Below, piece after piece: positions 62,417 through 64,000 of a DNA stretch of 64,000 nt. Source of the stretch: JADCRZ01 sp965200945. Lineage in GTDB: Bacteria; Bacteroidota; Bacteroidia; Chitinophagales; Chitinophagaceae. The translations under genes and the position numbers were made by a program. The stretch covers positions 682,001 to 746,000 of the forward strand of contig OZ241749.1 of the NCBI GenBank assembly GCA_965200945.1. Direction: 5' to 3'. The first letter of the stretch is position 1, and every line of letters begins with the position of its first letter. Below the pieces are notes generated by a model that did not search any database, was not told where the DNA came from, and saw nothing but the letters and a program-made list of their open reading frames with translations.

Positions 62417-64000
62417 TTAGAATGAAAGATTGAGACCGCCAATGATCGTTCTTGCCAACGGGTAAGATCCATAGTCCTCACCCTGCGACAGCGAGTTGTC
62501 GGGCCGCGCATTTACTTCCGGATTATATCCCAGGTATTTGGTCCAGGTATAGAGGTTTTGCGCGGAGGCATAGAGACGCAGCGATTTGATCTTGTTGTTG
62601 AAGAGGCGGCTGTTGAACGTGTAGCCGAGTACCAGGCTGCGGATGCGCAGAAAAGAGCCGTCTTCCACATGAAATGAACTGATCTGTGCGCTGTTGGCAT
62701 TGGTGACCCGGTTGGCCCGCATCACGTTGGGATCTCCCGGATCGGTGGGCGATTTCCAGTAAGGCAGGGCCTCTATATACTGGTTGGCATTGCCTTCCAT
62801 ATTGAACAGATAGCGCCGTTGCAGGTTCATGATCTCGTTACCCTGAACAGCCTGCAGCGCAATGGAAAGATCGAAACCCTTGTATGAAAATTCGTTGGTG
62901 AGACCGGCGATGAAATTGGGAAAGTAACTGCCGATGGAAGTACGGTCGTTGGCATCGATCTTTTTGTCTCCATTGACATCGATGAAGCGGCGGTCACCGG
63001 GTTTGGCGGTGGAATAGTGCGGGTAGTTGTCGATCTCTTTCTGGTCCTTGAAAACTCCTCCGTTCACATACCCGTAATAGCTGCCGATCGGCGATCCGAT
63101 CTGGGTAATATATAAGCTGGCCACGCCTCCATCGGAAATAATGGGCGCACCGTTTGGCCCCAGCTGCAGCACTTTGTTCCGGTTGCCGGAGATGTTGAAA
63201 TTGGTTGTCCAGCTGAAGGGGCCTGTAATGTTGCGCGAGGTGATATTCAGTTCAAGCCCTTTGTTCTGCACCTTGCCCACATTGCGCAGGGCGGTGGCGA
63301 AACCGGAGCTGAAAGGCACTGGCACATTGAGCAGCAGGTCGCGGGTTTCGCTGCGGTAAAAATCGGCGCTCAGATAAATGCGGTTGTTCAGCAAGCCAAT
63401 GTCGAGGCCGAGGTTGAACTGCGCCGTTTTTTCCCAGGTGAGGTCGGGATTCGCAGGCTGCGAAAGGCCGTTGCCATTGACTGATGTGCCGTTGCCTGTT
63501 CCAAGAATGTAGTTGTTGGCGCTCAGCAGATCGTAAGAGCCGTAGTTGGTGATCTGGAAATTACCCGTCAGCCCGTAACTGGCGCGCAGCTTCGTTTCCG
63601 AGATGGCGGGCAGTTTAAAGAAAGGTTCCCCGCTCACCAGCCAGGCGCCGGAGACAGCCGGGAAATAACCCCATTTATTGTTGGCGCCGAACCGGGAAGA
63701 TCCGTCGCGGCGGAGACTGGCGGACACGAAATATTTCTCACTGAAATTATAATTGAGGCGGCCGATGTAAGAGATAAGCGACCATTCCGATTTGGTGGAA
63801 TAGCCCCCGTTCACGGTACCGGCATTGAGCGTTTGAACCGAATTGTTGGGAAAATTGGTGGCATCCACTTCGTTGGCGGTCGTCTGGTTTTTCTGCGCGG
63901 AATAACCCAGCAGGGCGTTGAACTTATGACGGCTGGCAACGGTGAGATCATAAGTGAGCGTGTTTTCCCAGAGCCAGTTCTTGGCGATGGCGGTCTGCGA
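62417..64000 (-). CDS. SusC/RagA TonB-linked outer membrane protein, 5' part cut by window edge
   Basis: About 528 codons of the C-terminal portion are visible, with the reading frame running off the right edge without a stop. It is the beta-barrel part: repeats such as GRLNYNFSEKYFVSASLRRDGSSRFGANNKWGYFPAVSGAWLVS, YGLTGNFQITNYGSYDLLS, and the final aromatic strand TIIGGLNLSF. The plug domain and TonB box lie outside. It imports the ligand gathered by the SusD partner, encoded 12 bp downstream. GTG 63868 is not a start; the preceding codons (SAQKNQTTANEV) continue the frame. Confidence 0.95.
   Translation of the reverse strand, partial: SQTAIAKNWLWENTLTYDLTVASRHKFNALLGYSAQKNQTTANEVDATNFPNNSVQTLNAGTVNGGYSTKSEWSLISYIGRLNYNFSEKYFVSASLRRDGSSRFGANNKWGYFPAVSGAWLVSGEPFFKLPAISETKLRASYGLTGNFQITNYGSYDLLSANNYILGTGNGTSVNGNGLSQPANPDLTWEKTAQFNLGLDIGLLNNRIYLSADFYRSETRDLLLNVPVPFSSGFATALRNVGKVQNKGLELNITSRNITGPFSWTTNFNISGNRNKVLQLGPNGAPIISDGGVASLYITQIGSPIGSYYGYVNGGVFKDQKEIDNYPHYSTAKPGDRRFIDVNGDKKIDANDRTSIGSYFPNFIAGLTNEFSYKGFDLSIALQAVQGNEIMNLQRRYLFNMEGNANQYIEALPYWKSPTDPGDPNVMRANRVTNANSAQISSFHVEDGSFLRIRSLVLGYTFNSRLFNNKIKSLRLYASAQNLYTWTKYLGYNPEVNARPDNSLSQGEDYGSYPLARTIIGGLNLSF

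Overview
The window comes from a Bacteroidota chromosome, most likely family Chitinophagaceae. Support: the 16S rRNA gene has a Chitinophaga-type appearance (by eye, no search run); there is a SusC/SusD pair; promoters fit the Bacteroidota pattern TTTG-(19-20)-TAnnTTTG; Shine-Dalgarno sequences are mostly weak; secreted lipoproteins and glycosidases are abundant. No phage, insertion sequence, CRISPR array, toxin-antitoxin pair or recognisable defence island was found.

Layout. 1-6.6 kb, all minus strand: partial uvrC, a lipoprotein, a membrane/beta-barrel protein downstream of an ECF sigma factor, a HAD phosphatase, and the E2 subunit of pyruvate dehydrogenase. 6.7-15.8 kb, minus: a carbohydrate-porin-like protein, then a histidine kinase - response regulator - TolC - adaptor - CzcA metal-efflux block. 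16.2-20.8 kb, minus: a 1159-residue GH18 / polysaccharide deacetylase / GT2 fusion and queA. 21.3-27.3 kb, plus: a complete rRNA operon (three promoters, 16S, tRNA-Ile, tRNA-Ala, 23S, 5S, terminator). 27.8-38.7 kb: glycogen branching enzyme, argS, a GtrA-type protein, dnaK, a DPE2-like 4-alpha-glucanotransferase, a dipeptide epimerase and two small proteins. 38.8-42.4 kb, minus: two exported proteins of unknown role and a DsbD system split over two genes. 42.6-64 kb: an exported carbohydrate-degradation region with LamG lipoprotein, GH2, GH127-like, GH43, ricin-like lectin, GH76, a periplasmic sugar-oxidation cassette (Gfo/Idh oxidoreductase, gluconate-dehydrogenase-subunit-3-like protein, GMC flavoprotein, ThuA/PQQ-dehydrogenase/PKD/cytochrome c fusion), a heparinase II/III-like lyase, and SusD plus partial SusC reading toward it.

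How parts may work together. The clearest undescribed signal is regulatory. Helically phased TTAAC half-sites (11/10/11 bp steps) lie upstream of the metal-efflux operon, and matching 11-bp pairs lie upstream of the adjacent kinase/regulator operon and of the GH18-deacetylase-GT2 fusion. This suggests that one OmpR-type regulator controls metal efflux, its own synthesis and production of a surface polysaccharide. The second notable unit is the sugar-oxidation cassette, whose composition fits oxidation of glycosides (for example to 3-keto sugars) with electrons passed to a cytochrome c, beside exported glycosidases. Both are inferences from sequence and context.
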